A stretch of 64,000 nucleotides of DNA from contig CM041294.1 in NCBI GenBank assembly GCA_023052935.1, forward strand, positions 154,381,399 to 154,445,398, written 5' to 3'. The notes beneath the pieces were generated by a model that worked only from the letters and a program-made list of their open reading frames with translations, had not been told where the DNA came from and made no database searches. The DNA comes from Piezodorus guildinii (Eukaryota > Arthropoda > Insecta > Hemiptera > Pentatomidae). Each line of letters begins with the position of its first letter. Position 1 is the first letter of the stretch. The translations under genes were made by a program, and so were the position numbers. This document shows positions 41,773 through 52,834 of this stretch, in pieces.

Positions 41773-43811
41773 CAACTTAAAGAAAACTTTAACGCGAATA
41801 AGATACATCCTTCCGGGGATCCTGATTGGGTTCACAACATCTCCTCCGTTAAACTCCCTCAACATGTCAATAATATTCTCAGCTTAGGTCCAAATTTCAA
41901 TATCCCTTTTACCAATTCAAAAAAACTAATACCATCTCTTATAACCGACCTTGAATTCATCCATCAGGACACTCTTTTGATTCCTGACGATGAAAAACGA
42001 ATGATTTCCCGTACCCGAATCTCTAATATTATTACTAATTACTTACAAAACCCTCCGTCTAACCCTTCTCCATTTTCACCTCAATTTACTAAGGACCTAT
42101 CCTCTACCCGATCCTTTCTCAAAACCAATAACCATATAATAGTCACCCGTGCAGATAAAGGAAACAAAACCGTTATCATGGACCGGGCAGAATACGATCA
42201 AAAACTAAATTTCCTTCTTTCTGACAAAACCACATACCTTCCTACCAAACGCGATCCTACATCCTCTCTCACCACTAAATTTAACCAGCATTTAAAATAT
42301 CTCCACGAATCCAAACAGATCACTCTCTCTACCTACAAAAACCTCATCTCCTATAATTCAGTTGCTCCCCGATGTTACGGCTTACCTAAAATCCATAAAC
42401 CAGGAAACCCATTACGTCCCATAATTTCAAATATCAACTCACCATCCTCAAAACTCAGTTCATTCCTTCTTTCTCCCTTACAAAAACTCAGCCAAAATAA
42501 CCCATATGACATCCAAAATTCACAGCAACTCCTTGAAGAACTGAAATCCCTAACTATTCCTCAAAATTTTATTTTAGCCTCCCTAGATGCTGTAAACCTT
42601 TTTACCAACATCCCTACTGACCGTGCTCTTAAAATAATCGATGAAAATTGGCTGACCTTAGAACCACATACCTCCCTCAACCAATCCTCATACCTTGAAT
42701 CCCTCTCTCTGTGCTGTAACTCTGGCTACCTATGTTTCCAAGAGAAATTTTATAAACAAATTTCGGGTTTAGCCATGGGAAACTGTCTTGCTCCTGATCT
42801 CTCCAACATCGTCCTCAATCACCTTCTTGACACCGTTATACCTAACTTTTCCGCAGATATTTTTTTCATTAAAAAATATGTTGATGACCTTTTCCTGATC
42901 CTCAACCCCAAAGCCATCCCTAATATCTTGACTTCTTTCAACTCATACCATCCTCGACTCCAATTTACCATTGAAATAGAAAACAATAACTCACTTCCGT
43001 TCCTCGACCTCCTTATCATAAGAAATTCCGATAATTCACTATCCACTAACTGGTACACCAAACCTACTTATTCTGGCCGTCTCCTTAATTATTTTTCCTT
43101 ACACCCACATCACCAGAAAATCAGTGTAGCCAAAAACCTCATACACCGTTCCTTAACACTTTCCGATACAAAATTTCACCAAGATAATTTAACCCGACTA
43201 ACAAAAATCCTAAAATCTAATAATTTTCCTGACCAATTAATCAAGAACCTCATTAAAACTTCTTCAAACCCTCACACCATCCCCGCACACTCTCCACAAA
43301 CCGCCATAGTTCCCCAGTACAGATCCATTCCATACATCCCATCTCTATCTCAAAAAATTAAAAAAGTCTTATCCTCAAGCTTTCCCCATCTCCGCTTAGT
43401 TTTAAAACATAGTAACAAATTAAAGAATCTATATTCAAAACTAAAAGATCCCATCCCTTTCCTACAAAAATCAAATTTAGTTTATCGTATTCCCTGCTCT
43501 TCCCCAAATTGTAATTCATGTTACATAGGCGAGACCAAAAACTATCTCAAAAAAAGAATTTATCAGCACAAATACACAATATCTACCCGTAACCCATTTT
43601 CCTCAAAATTATCCGAACACGCTATATCCCTTGACCATCATTTTGATTTTGATAATCCTGAAATCCTAGCCACCGTACCTAACTACAAAAAGCGACTCCT
43701 CTCCGAAGCTATATATATCCATTGGAAAAAGATCGAGTTCCCGTAAATCATAAAACTGACAAAGAGATAATTTCTCCCTCGTATGCTAACATCTTCCGTC
43801 TCCTTAAATTA
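41773..43811 (+). pseudogene. Inverted, 5'-truncated second copy of the PLE ORF
   Basis: Matches residues from about 183 onward of the 869-residue ORF almost perfectly, starting mid-ORF at the junction with the minus-strand pLTR. The frame is open from about 41773 through RT (YVDD codons 42877-42888) and GIY-YIG motifs. At 43725 ATCCATATGG has become ATCCATTGG, a one-base deletion that shifts the frame and ends it at 43746, about 30 residues early, just after the endonuclease glutamate. One substitution (DWF to DWV) is visible near 41828. No start codon of its own. Confidence 0.93.
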
Positions 43812-43984
43812 TAACTCTATCACTTTATTGTACAAATTGCTTGTGTAATGTATATTTTATTTATTTACTGTATATTTATCTTTTTGTTTACAACACCTCT
43901 GGTTCTTGTTTTTGTTATTTATTATTTTTTTTTTGTTTTTTTATTATATACCTCATGATCTTTTAAATACCTCAGATTCTAGTG

Positions 43985-44560
43985 TTTATAATTTTCTGTT
44001 AAAAATGTTCAACCTTATTGTACATACGGATATATTATTTTGTTTTTTCCATTATATAATTTTGTAAAACTTTTTAAAAACAAAGATAAGCTGTAGTATT
44101 TACACTTAGAGGGGAAAACCTTCAGGGTTTTTACACGAACCCCTCCCCATACTACCTATGTTTATGGTTTTCCTCAGTTTATGCTTGGACATGGCTCAGT
44201 AATGGTACGTTTATATATATATATTGTTTTTTTTTTACTTTTATATTAAAGTCTAAAGTTCTGTAAAATTTGTTATGCTTATCATCATCAGATTATGTAT
44301 CATATTATCATTATTTGTATCTATAATATTTAAGTATGTTGGTATATTTTCTGTTTTATTTCAAATGTTATCATTGTCACTACATTCAGAAGAAAATTTT
44401 CATTATCATATTAATATGTATCTCTTTTGTTCTGATGTTTGTAGCCCTGATGATGGCTCACAAGCTTGAGCCGAAACGTTGGCAAAATTAAAAACTTTTC
44501 AAAAATGACTGATTCCTGACTATTCCACCTATAATAGTTTCTACAGTCGACTATACACCC
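43985..44560 (+). repeat. PLE 3' terminal region of the inverted copy
   Basis: Reverse complement of 37791-38340 and ends, like the 5' pLTR, with CTACAGTCGACTATACACCC before the TSD. It supplies the right border of the composite insertion. Confidence 0.9.
44443..44484 (+). ncRNA. Hammerhead ribozyme, type A, in the inverted copy
   Basis: Same sequence as the two minus-strand motifs of the element, on the plus strand: CUGAUGA, GGCUC/GAGCC stem II, GAAACGUU. Core intact. Confidence 0.9.
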
Positions 44561-44599
44561 TCAATATAACAGCTATTCTATTCGATATTCTGTACTTCA

Positions 44600-45130
44600 T
44601 CTTCAATAATAACCGAGTTTGGATAGAATTACATCTATAATTTGTGACTTGAAAAAAAATTTCAACTTTTTTTTTTGTTGTTTACCGCTCTTTACTGACT
44701 ATAAAACTCTCTACATATTTTTATCTTTCTTCAAACATAATTGAGTTGCGGGCGTATTTATGGACAAAATTTCAATTTTTTAATTTTCTTTTTTCTCATT
44801 TTTATAATTAATCGCGTTTTCCGGTTAAAAATACTTTTAAAAATGTCTCTATTCTAGAAAATAACTGAGATAAAAGCGTATAATAAAAAAATTATTATTT
44901 TTTTTATTTTTTTTATTTTTTTTTACCGCGCTTTATAGTCTATAAAACTCTACATATTTTTCTCTTTCTTCAAACATAATTGAGTTGCGGGCGTATTTGT
45001 GAACAGAATTTCAATTTTTTAATTTTCTTTTTTCTCATTTTTATAATTATTCGCGTTTTCGGTTAAAAATACTTTTAAAAATGTCTCTATTCTAGAAAAT
45101 AACTGAGATACAAGCGTATAATAAAAAAAA

Positions 45131-45170
<40 letters not shown>

Positions 45171-45262
45171 GCGCTTTACTGACTCTAAAACTCTCTACAT
45201 ATTTTTCTCTTTCTTCAAAAATAATTGAGTCATAGTCGTATTTATGGGTAAAATTTCAATTA
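44600..45262 (+). repeat. About 235-bp tandem repeat, 2.5 units
   Basis: Units start near 44690, 44930 and 45170 with TTTACCGCGCTTTA, each followed by CTCTACATATTTTTCTCTTT, CTTCAAACATAATTGAGTTG and a TCGCGTTTTCGGTTAAAAAT block. Related units recur at 49435-49860. AT-rich, non-coding. Confidence 0.88.
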
Positions 45263-46030
45263 TTTTTTTGCCAAACAGGCATTTCAGTTAACGGTATAAG
45301 TCTATTGTCGTGTCCGTGTAGTTTGCTATGAAAACGCGAATAAAGAGTTCTTATGCATTTGTCAAGTGTTTGTAGTTGTAAGCCCGTATGTAGAGTTTTG
45401 TAAATTAAGTTTAAAACATATTTTTAAAAAACAATCTAGATTTCAATGCAAAAATAATCTGGTAAATTTGTTGTTTGAATATTTCCTAAAAAGGATATGC
45501 CGCCTGTTAGAAATTTTCTTAATTTTTAGTCGCATTTGACTGATAGGAATCTTTTGTTATTGAAATACTGGACTAAAGATTTAGTGACCAAGATCGAAAA
45601 AAATAGTTACAGATAATCCGAGGCGGTTTATTCTAGACCCAGACTTCAAGAAACGACTACAATACGCGAAACATTTTACTTATCCAATCACGAAAATTTA
45701 TAAATAGAATATTGCTTTCAGTTGCCGTGTTTTCTAGGGATACTGATCCTAACCCAACCTACCCCCTCGAGAAATAGTGAGAAACTCTATAAATACTGAA
45801 CAAAAGAGTTCATAGAGTGTAGATGTACAGAATTTTTTAAAGAATCAAATAATATAAGAATATTTCAATCCATTCAGTTTGTGCAGACGAAAGTAAAATA
45901 AGAAACAACGCTATCTAGGTGAAGTAATCAAAATAAACAGTCAATAGCATATTTATTCCATTTGAAGAGTAAACAATACACAACAATATTTTTGTTTATA
46001 CGCAAAATATATGTTTTGTACTAACATTTT
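45263..46030. other. Unassigned stretch
   Basis: No motif apart from 45923-45996, which is repeated at 47857-47930 on the far side of the next LINE. Confidence 0.5.
45923..45996. repeat. Left copy of a diverged direct repeat around a LINE
   Basis: AAATAAACAGTCAATAGCAT, then CACAACAATATTTTTGTTT; compare 47857-47930 (AAATAAACAGTCAGTCGATA, CACAACAATATTTTTGTTT). About 80% alike by eye. Too long and diverged for a normal TSD. Confidence 0.7.
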
Positions 46031-46035
46031 TCTTT

Positions 46036-46135
46036 AGGGGGAGCGGTATGGCCAAGCAATCTAAAGCGCTTGAACTAATTCATTATAGGAGATAAATAAT
46101 TAAGAGTTCCCGTCACGGTGACGGTGGGACCCTGG
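46036..46135 (+). other. tRNA-like segment, possible SINE head
   Basis: GGAGCGGTATGGCCAAGCAA resembles the 5' half of a leucine-type tRNA with box A TGGCCAAGC. GAGTTCCCGTC at 46103 is a poor box B. No cloverleaf can be closed, so it is not called as a tRNA gene. Confidence 0.35.
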
Positions 46136-46350
46136 CATTAATTCAACAAGGTAATAAGGGTGAACAAAAATGGGGTAATAGGGGTTAACAATAATAAATA
46201 TAATGAATAATAGATCTGTAGATTATGTAAGTAGATTAACATTATATAGCACTTGCTCTTTTCTAGTTTAGAAGAATTAATCATAGTTAAGAAATTAATA
46301 AATGCAAATAAAAACGTGCTAAATACGAAATGCGTACATTTCATACAATA

Positions 46351-47852
46351 TAGATAGATAGATAGATAGATAACTGTTTTTTTATTTCTTTAAGCATATT
46401 ACAACAACAAAACAAATATTGTAAATATAAAAAACAATTGTAAAACTATGGTCTTTTAGACCGTCAGCCCGGAGCCGATCTGAAAAGTTTTACAAAATTA
46501 TACAATAGTCAAACAGGTTACTTACTTATTCTTTTCAACTTCTAACTGTATTAACTTATAAATAAAACAACAGAAAAAAAATAACAATAATCAATCATAT
46601 CAATAATATTACGCATTAGAAAGTTTTTTTGTGTTTTTTTTTAAAATTATAATTAAATTTCTTAATAATCCTATATCTATAAGGCCATGCAATTTTACAA
46701 AAATTGTATACAGACACCCAGTTATCACCATTGAGACATTTTATCACATCATCAACTTTTAGAGAACTCTTTCCGAAATAATTTTTTCTAATTTCAGACA
46801 GAATCGGACATCTGCATCAATTAAATGTATTTTCTGTTTCTTTTTTATTGAACAAAGAACACATCACACTACTATTTGAATAAAATCTGTTGTAGTTGAG
46901 ATAAAGAAGTTCACATCTAACTTTGAATATCCATTTAACCCCATTAAAGTTTATTTTATTATCAACAAGGTAATGTGATCCATAATCATAATTTAAGTTT
47001 TTATATAGATACATTTTTTCCGTAACTGAAGCCTTTTGTACATATTTTAATTTGTAAATTTTTGTTAACGATACTCTAAATTCCTGTAGGATTAAATCCC
47101 ATTTATTTTGATTGTCAAGTTTAATGTCTATGTCAATAATATGTTTTTCAGCTATTTCTCTTAAATCCTTTATCCAATATATCTTTTGTTTAACAACTTC
47201 ATTATTTAATAAATATGGTAGCCTATTTTTTGTCAGGTTTTTAACTTTGATAATATAACTATGCTGTATTTTTAAGGTGTCTATAAACATTGGGACTATT
47301 TTGGTTTCTAAATGTATTAAGTATGACGGGGTGGCTTGCGGTAAGCTAAATAATTTCTTAATGAAGTAATACAGAAGTTTTTCACATTCAATATATTCCT
47401 TAATTCCCATGCTTCGGCACCATATACTATGAATGATTTAAAAACAGCATCGAATACTTGAATTTTAGATTTATAGGCTATACTATTGTTTAGTAGTAAA
47501 TTTTTCCATATGGAGTTCATTGCAATTTTAGCTTTTGATAGCTTCTGCTGCAAATGTTTTTTCAATGATAATGTAGGTGTAAGAACAACACCCAAATATT
47601 TATATTCGTTCACTACCTCTATTGCTTGCATATTGAAAAACCATTTTTCTTTTCGGGCTCGTTTACCTCCACCATTTCTGAAAATTACTATTTTGGATTT
47701 ATTCAAATTGACCTCTGAATTCCACATTTGACAATATTTCTCTAGATCATTTATCATTAACTGTAGAGTTTTAGGATCAGTAGCTACCAGTGTGATATCG
47801 TCCGCATATGCCAGTAATTTTATTTTTCTTCCATTAAAGTTTATCGAATTAA
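46351..47852 (-). pseudogene. LINE 3' half with (TATC)n tail
   Basis: Minus strand from 47850: KLLAYADDITLVATDPKT (RT catalytic YADD near 47806-47817), NDLEKYCQMWNSEVNLNKSK, YKYLGVVLTPTLSLKKHL and VFKSFIVYGAEAWELRN. A frameshift at about 47320-47410 moves to a second frame (start 47410) ending FNGVKWIFKVRCELLYLNYN and CSLFNKKETENTF. The 3' end is AATAAAAAAACAG followed by (TATC)n at 46351-46371. The group is uncertain. RT N-terminus and endonuclease are absent; not functional. Confidence 0.85.
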
Positions 47853-47856
47853 GCTA

Positions 47857-47930
47857 ATCGAAATAAACAGTCAGTCGATAACATATTTATCTCATTTAAA
47901 CCGTAAACACAACAATATTTTTGTTTCCAC
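47857..47930. repeat. Right copy of the diverged direct repeat
   Basis: Partner of 45923-45996; begins immediately after the truncated LINE end. Confidence 0.7.
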
Positions 47931-48529
47931 AATACATGAGAGAGGGTTTTTTATTTATTTAATCATCCTCGTTACAAAATTTATTTACCGAACTGCAAAC
48001 GCATTAATCACCAATAAAACGTCATGAATTTATAGTAGTTATATAGAAATTAAGTTACCCATTGTCGATAAGACCTTCTAAACTAGAAGAATTTCATTGA
48101 GAATTTCAGGTGTTTTTATTGTCTTAATAAAGATTAATACTAGACAATAAAGAGCAATTAAAAATATTACTATTTCAAAATCTAAGAGTTAGCTAAGGGC
48201 TGATAGTTTAGTAATAGGAGTGTTGCTTAAAAAAGTATTTTGTTTATACCAACGATTCGAATAATTTTCTATTAAGATCGTTATATTATTAAGGTCAGGG
48301 ATACTAGTTAGAAATTAATATTGGATTATTCTATTAACTTGCGAAATCGTATTTTCCCAAGCTGGAAATAGATTTATAGATAATTTAAGAGTATATTTTT
48401 CCAGCTTTAATTTGAACACTTTTTTTAGGGAGAAAAACATTACTGAATTGATAAAAAGCATAAAACTTATAAAAATGAAATCCAATATTCGATCTCGATA
48501 ATACCAATCTTTAACCACCTTCGAATCCC
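47931..48529. other. Unassigned AT-rich stretch
   Basis: No recognised feature. Confidence 0.5.
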
Positions 48530-48613
48530 AAATTCCCAAGATCTAACTTGACGAAATCCTCCCACCTACGCCTCGGCCTACCTCTTGAGTTCCTACCAGT
48601 TAGCTCAGCACGT

Positions 48614-48969
48614 ATTAACATTTTAGAATGATGGAGTTTTGTTGACCGTTGAAAAATTAGATGAGGAAGATGGTTGGGGTTGCGGTCATAAATTAAAAAC
48701 ACAATATTTAAAATAAGTGTTATTTTAATTATGTGCCGACGTTTCGGTACTCGGTTACTACGGCGAAGAGGTAGATTACTATGGTGTAGAGGTAGATTAC
48801 TATGGTGCAGAAACGTCGGATTACTATGTGAAAGATTACTATGTGTACTACGAAAGATTACTATGTGCCGAAACGTCGGCACATAATTAAATTAACACTT
48901 ATTTTAAATATGTGTTTTTAATTTATGACCACACCCCCAACCATCTTCCTCATCTAATTAACATTTTAG
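48614..48969. mobile_element. Palindromic ribozyme insertion (type C) with 13-bp TSD
   Basis: ATTAACATTTTAG at 48614-48626 and 48957-48969 is an exact duplication within the LINE remnant. The 330-bp insert has inverted arms: AGATGAGGAAGATGGTTGGG (left) mirrors CCAACCATCTTCCTCATCT (right), and AAAATAAGTGTTATTTTAAT mirrors the region after the right ribozyme half. The right end equals that of the 144-bp insertion at 23752-23895. About 35 bp outside the left arm are extra. Confidence 0.85.
48733..48881. ncRNA. Two opposed hammerhead halves around a minisatellite
   Basis: GUGCCGACGUUUCGG on the left (minus-strand GAAACGUCGGCAC) and GCCGAAACGUCGGCAC on the right are hammerhead 3' halves. The CUGAUGA halves are missing; instead there are repeats of GATTACTATG(G/T)TG, about 7 units. 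Neither can fold as a complete ribozyme. Confidence 0.7.
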
Positions 48970-49434
48970 GAATCCCTTCCTTACAAAGCCTATTACGTTA
49001 CATGCCCATGTATACAAGAAGTATACAAACTTCGCAATTCCGCATTGTGCAATCTTCATGATTGATTCCAAGCTATATCTATTTACATGTTAACAGTTTT
49101 TATTAACGTGCTTGCGTTTACTTGTATAGTTTTCGCGTCGTCAACCAACAGTACCAGATCTTCAGCGTACCCTAAAACCGGAATGTTACCACTCAGATTA
49201 TAAATACTAAAGTTTCAAAAAACTGCAAATTATTACTTCCAAAAAACTATCTTAGGGTATAAATGTTCATATAGCTGTTACTAGCCAATTAACTAATATG
49301 AAAAGCAAAAAATAATTCAAAGCAAAATGGTATATCACCACTGCTAATTTCAAAACGCTATAACTTTGCTAGCCTGAACCAATTTCTTTATTTAGTTTGT
49401 AGGAATATATAGATCAAATATTTTATTATTTATT

Positions 49435-50020
49435 TTTTATCGTGCCTTAGTGATTATAAAACTGTACATATTTTACTATACATACACATATCTTCAAAAA
49501 TAACTGAGTTATGGGCGATATGGGAAAAATTTCAATTTTTATTTTCTTTTCTTTTCGTAATTATTCGAGTTATTTTGGTTAAAAAACACTAATAAACTTT
49601 TTCTCTAGCTTCAAAAATAACACACAATATTTAATTTTTTTTTGTTTTTCCGTTTTTTTTTTTTTTTGTATGTTTATCGCGTTTTACTGATTCTAAAACT
49701 CTATGTAAATGTTTCTCTATTTTCACAAAGAACTTATAGATGTGTTTATGGATACATTTTTTTTAGTTTCTTTTTTTCTATTTCTTTATTATTATTCAGA
49801 ATTTTTTTTGTTAAGACGCTAATAAATTATTTTTTTATCGTAAAAAATAACTGTGAAAAACGGACAAATTCGTTTTTTGTTCGCTATTCGTTATTTGGGT
49901 TCTACGTATCCTGGAACAAATTTGCAAGTCCTCAAAATTTGAGGGGGAGAAAGTTTTTTTTTTTGGTCGATTATAAAGGTTCATTATTGAAAAATATTAA
50001 GATCTTAAAATTTTAAAAAT
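49435..50020 (+). repeat. Two diverged units of the 44.6-kb satellite plus an old repeat end
   Basis: TTTATCGCGTTTTACTGATT, TCTAAAACTCTATGTAAATG and CTTCAAAAATAACTGAGTTA correspond to the 235-bp units. 49910-50000 (CCTCAAAATTTGAGGGGGAG, TAAAGGTTCATTATTG) matches the dispersed repeat at 10860 and 26700. The 124-codon frame here is repeat, not a gene. Confidence 0.75.
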
Positions 50021-50630
50021 AATAATTTTTAAAATTTAATTAGTTTACTTAAAATACAAGAAATTTAATAATAAATTCACTCATTACAGGTATAATTGCC
50101 CAACAAGAAAAGCGGCTGCATTTTGTTAACCCGCAACGCATGGCAGTTTGGAGAGCTAGTATTCTTCCCTCATCGAAGGCACTGACTAAATCCAGAAATT
50201 AGGACTTTTAATTACACAAAATAATACTTTTTTAAAACTTTAAATCTTCAATAACACCTGCCATCAATTGAGTTAATCATCACTGAATTGATGAATTGCA
50301 AAGAAACATGATATGATCATCATATGGTTTGCTCAAGTGGTACAGAAAATAATCGCAACCTGCACATGAATCCAACTCTGGAAACGATGCAGGAAACTCT
50401 ATGTTATAATTAAATTGTGAAGGATTAAAAAATATTTTTTTAGGTGGTTATTTTAATTGATTATATTTTACTTAATTAATACCGCGCTTATCATTTAAAA
50501 AACCTTCAGACTATAAATGAGGATAAATTTTACTTAACTCTCTTACTTGAATCAACTATTACATTAACATAAAGTTGAAAATGTAAAATGAATAATATTG
50601 TTTGGATGGAAGCATTTTTTTTTTAACTCC
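50021..50630. other. Unassigned AT-rich stretch
   Basis: No recognised feature. Confidence 0.5.
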
Positions 50631-50639
50631 CTAGCATAA

Positions 50640-50735
50640 GTTTATGCTTGACATGGCTCAGTAATGGCCTGATGAAGGCTCACAAGCTTGAGCCGAAACG
50701 TCGGCAAAATTAAAATATTAAAAAAAGAATTATTT
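50640..50735 (+). mobile_element. Short type-A PLE unit
   Basis: AGTTTATGCTTGACATGGCT, then the ribozyme, then GGCAAAATTAAAATATTAAA and decay. Same 5' architecture as the mini-insertion at 30999-31155. No TSD identified. Confidence 0.8.
50665..50706 (+). ncRNA. Hammerhead ribozyme, type A
   Basis: UGGC, CUGAUGA, an extra A, GGCUC-ACAAGCUU-GAGCC, GAAACGUC, GGCA: intact core with GUC triplet. Stem I has a G in place of the usual C, which weakens UGGC/GGCA pairing. Confidence 0.85.
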
Positions 50736-50739
50736 CTAC

Positions 50740-51256
50740 CTACAGTTTCTAACGGTTTATTAAACATCATATATTATTATTATAATTTACGGAGAAACAA
50801 ATTTAACCAGAGAAATATTTCAGTCGCTTTCTCCTTGGCAATAAAATTCTATCATATTGTATATTTACGCATTTTTCATAAATTCTAACATGAAATGGCT
50901 AATTGTATCGAATTAACAAGATGTAAGGTAAGTATGTGGAGGAAAATTTGAGCGATTAAAATCAGAATTAAACCTATATGAAATTAAATTCTATTATATT
51001 TTATATCACTAAAGGGAATTTTATAAAACGTTAAATTGGCTCTTAAGTTGATTTTACTGAAAATTTTTCGCAAAGTACGACTTTTTGATTCTGAGCTATA
51101 CCAACCACATTCACACAGAGAGACTATTTTGCGCGACTTGGTAATTTGGATTTGGGGCACACTTAAAATTGTATTTCCTTTTGAAACTTAAATTAAAAAA
51201 CTTTTACGATCGCAATAATTTCTCTTACTAAATAGTACATATATAGGTAAGTGAGG
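50740..51256 (+). mobile_element. Family X copy, strongly diverged
   Basis: Recognisable at AAAATTCTATCATATTG, TTTTGCGCGACTTGGTAATT, TTTTACGATCGCAATAATTT and the 3' end ATATATAGGTAAGTGAGGG. Confidence 0.65.
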
Positions 51257-51845
51257 GCAAGAATAATGCATAGCTTTTAACATTTGAAATTGTAATCTTC
51301 GATGATCGAACGCGTCCAAATGGTTAGAAAATACTTCGCACTATTGAAATTCCCAGATTAAATAACAACGATAAATATAAAATTTAAAGTACCTGAGGTT
51401 GAGAAAGAAGTTAATGGTTCAAAATTGTGTCTTGAACTAATTATTGGTCAACAAAAAAGCACGGGAAACCATAAATGTGATAGCGACTATCAAAGAACTG
51501 TGAACTGTGAAATACAAAACTATTGTATGTGATAACTGCCACACATTTAGCTGTATATCTTGCTAAATATCGCGGTCGTCAAACGTAAAACGATAGTACC
51601 TAATCATTATAAAATTATTTTTAACGTCTCTATTTTTAGTGCGTCAACGATATTTTTTAGTCCAGCGGAAATAATATAGTAAACAATTATAATTAGAGCT
51701 CAATTTTGAAATCGACAATAAAAAAAATCCTCCCTTTCATATTTAAAGGGCTTAAGTTTCAAGATATTATATATATTATATATTACTATCACCACTACTA
51801 ATCTCAAAACTCTACTATTACTAAACCGATTTCGATGATTAATGT
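51257..51845. other. Unassigned stretch
   Basis: 51725-51765 resembles the dispersed repeat with ATTTAAAGGGCTTAAGTTTC. Otherwise nothing. Confidence 0.45.
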
Positions 51846-52085
51846 TTATTCGTTTAACGTCACTTTTATGCTGCTATGGCTAATCGGACGATGCTACAGT
51901 GGGAGTCCTAAATTTTGCCAATCCAGGTTTTATTAGGATAGGGGTTTTTAACGAGTACCTGACATCGCACAGGCTCGGGACACCTTTTAACGTCCCCTCC
52001 GAAGACGGCATAACTAAGGATTTTTACTCCCATTAAAAATCCTAGGGCCACCCGCGGGTTCGAACCTGCAACCTTTATATTTTGG
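51846..52085 (-). mobile_element. SINE-1 copy, head truncated
   Basis: TTTAACGTCACTTTTATGCT tail side, CCAGGTTTTATTAGGATAGG, then GCGGGTTCGAACCTGC (box B) near 52050. Box A is replaced by other sequence after about 52080. Confidence 0.88.
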
Positions 52086-52787
52086 TTAAAATAATATGTG
52101 ATGAACAATTATTTGCTAAATAAACCACTTTTCATATAATTTTAATTATAATGATGATGTTACATAATAATTTAAATATTGTTCTTTTAAATACAATACA
52201 TATGCTTATGAAGAATTAAGTTGGGGTGATTATCTTTTTACCTGAATATTTCAACTAACTTTTGAAGGGCACCGTACGAAATAGTGCTATAAATAACGAC
52301 AGAGAATTAAATTTCCCACAAAACAAAAAAAAGAATCATTGCAATCGGTTCAAAACTACCAGACATATAGCGTTTTGAAATCAGCAGTGGTGATATGCCA
52401 TTTTCCTTTGGATTATTTATTGCTTTTTATATAAGTTAATTGCCCGTAAAAAGCTATACTCTAATATAGTTATTCGGAAATAATAAACCATTGTGTAATA
52501 ATCTGCAGGGTTTTTTTTTTTAGTTTAATTAAAAAACATCACACTGGCAGTATTCCAGAGCGCCTTGGCCACACCACGCAGGATTATCAAAATGAAAACA
52601 ACAAGCTAACAAATCAGTTCAAAACTAATGAAAACGTATCGCAGGAGGGGTCCGACCGCCATCCAACGAAAACAAGAGCAAAATACATAAACGTGTATTA
52701 CAAGTAAGGTACTTTCATCTTGGGTGTCAACCGAATCAAAAATATTATTTATTTACAATTTGTTTTTTCAAATAAATAAATTTTCTG

Positions 52788-52834
<47 letters not shown>

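Larger units (their letters stand above)
37782..44577. mobile_element. Composite Penelope-like element insertion with 13-bp TSD
   Basis: TATAACAGCTATT at 37782-37794 and 44565-44577 is an exact duplication, so the 6.77 kb between entered as one unit. Order: minus-strand 3' terminal repeat (37795-38334), minus-strand RT/endonuclease ORF, minus-strand 5' terminal repeat (to 41762), then an inverted 5'-truncated copy on the plus strand (41763-44564). The copies are almost identical in sequence. Terminal repeats and inverted partial copies are classic for Penelope-like retroelements. The intact ORF suggests recent activity. Confidence 0.94.
48530..49200 (-). pseudogene. RTE-like LINE remnant, interrupted and deleted
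   Basis: The minus strand from 49195 reads GYAEDLVLLVDDAKTIQVN, an RT active-site block with YADD mutated to YAED. It then skips to TRNCEVCILLVYMGM-like post-RT sequence, and after the ribozyme insertion continues LIRAELTGRNSRGRPRRRWE and KLDLGNLGFE (48530-48610). Relative of the 18345-18800 fragment. Stops and deletions throughout. Confidence 0.75.

Noticed and set aside
49642..50016. 124-codon phenylalanine-rich ORF
   Set aside because: Arises from T-runs in satellite units; frames are not conserved between units.
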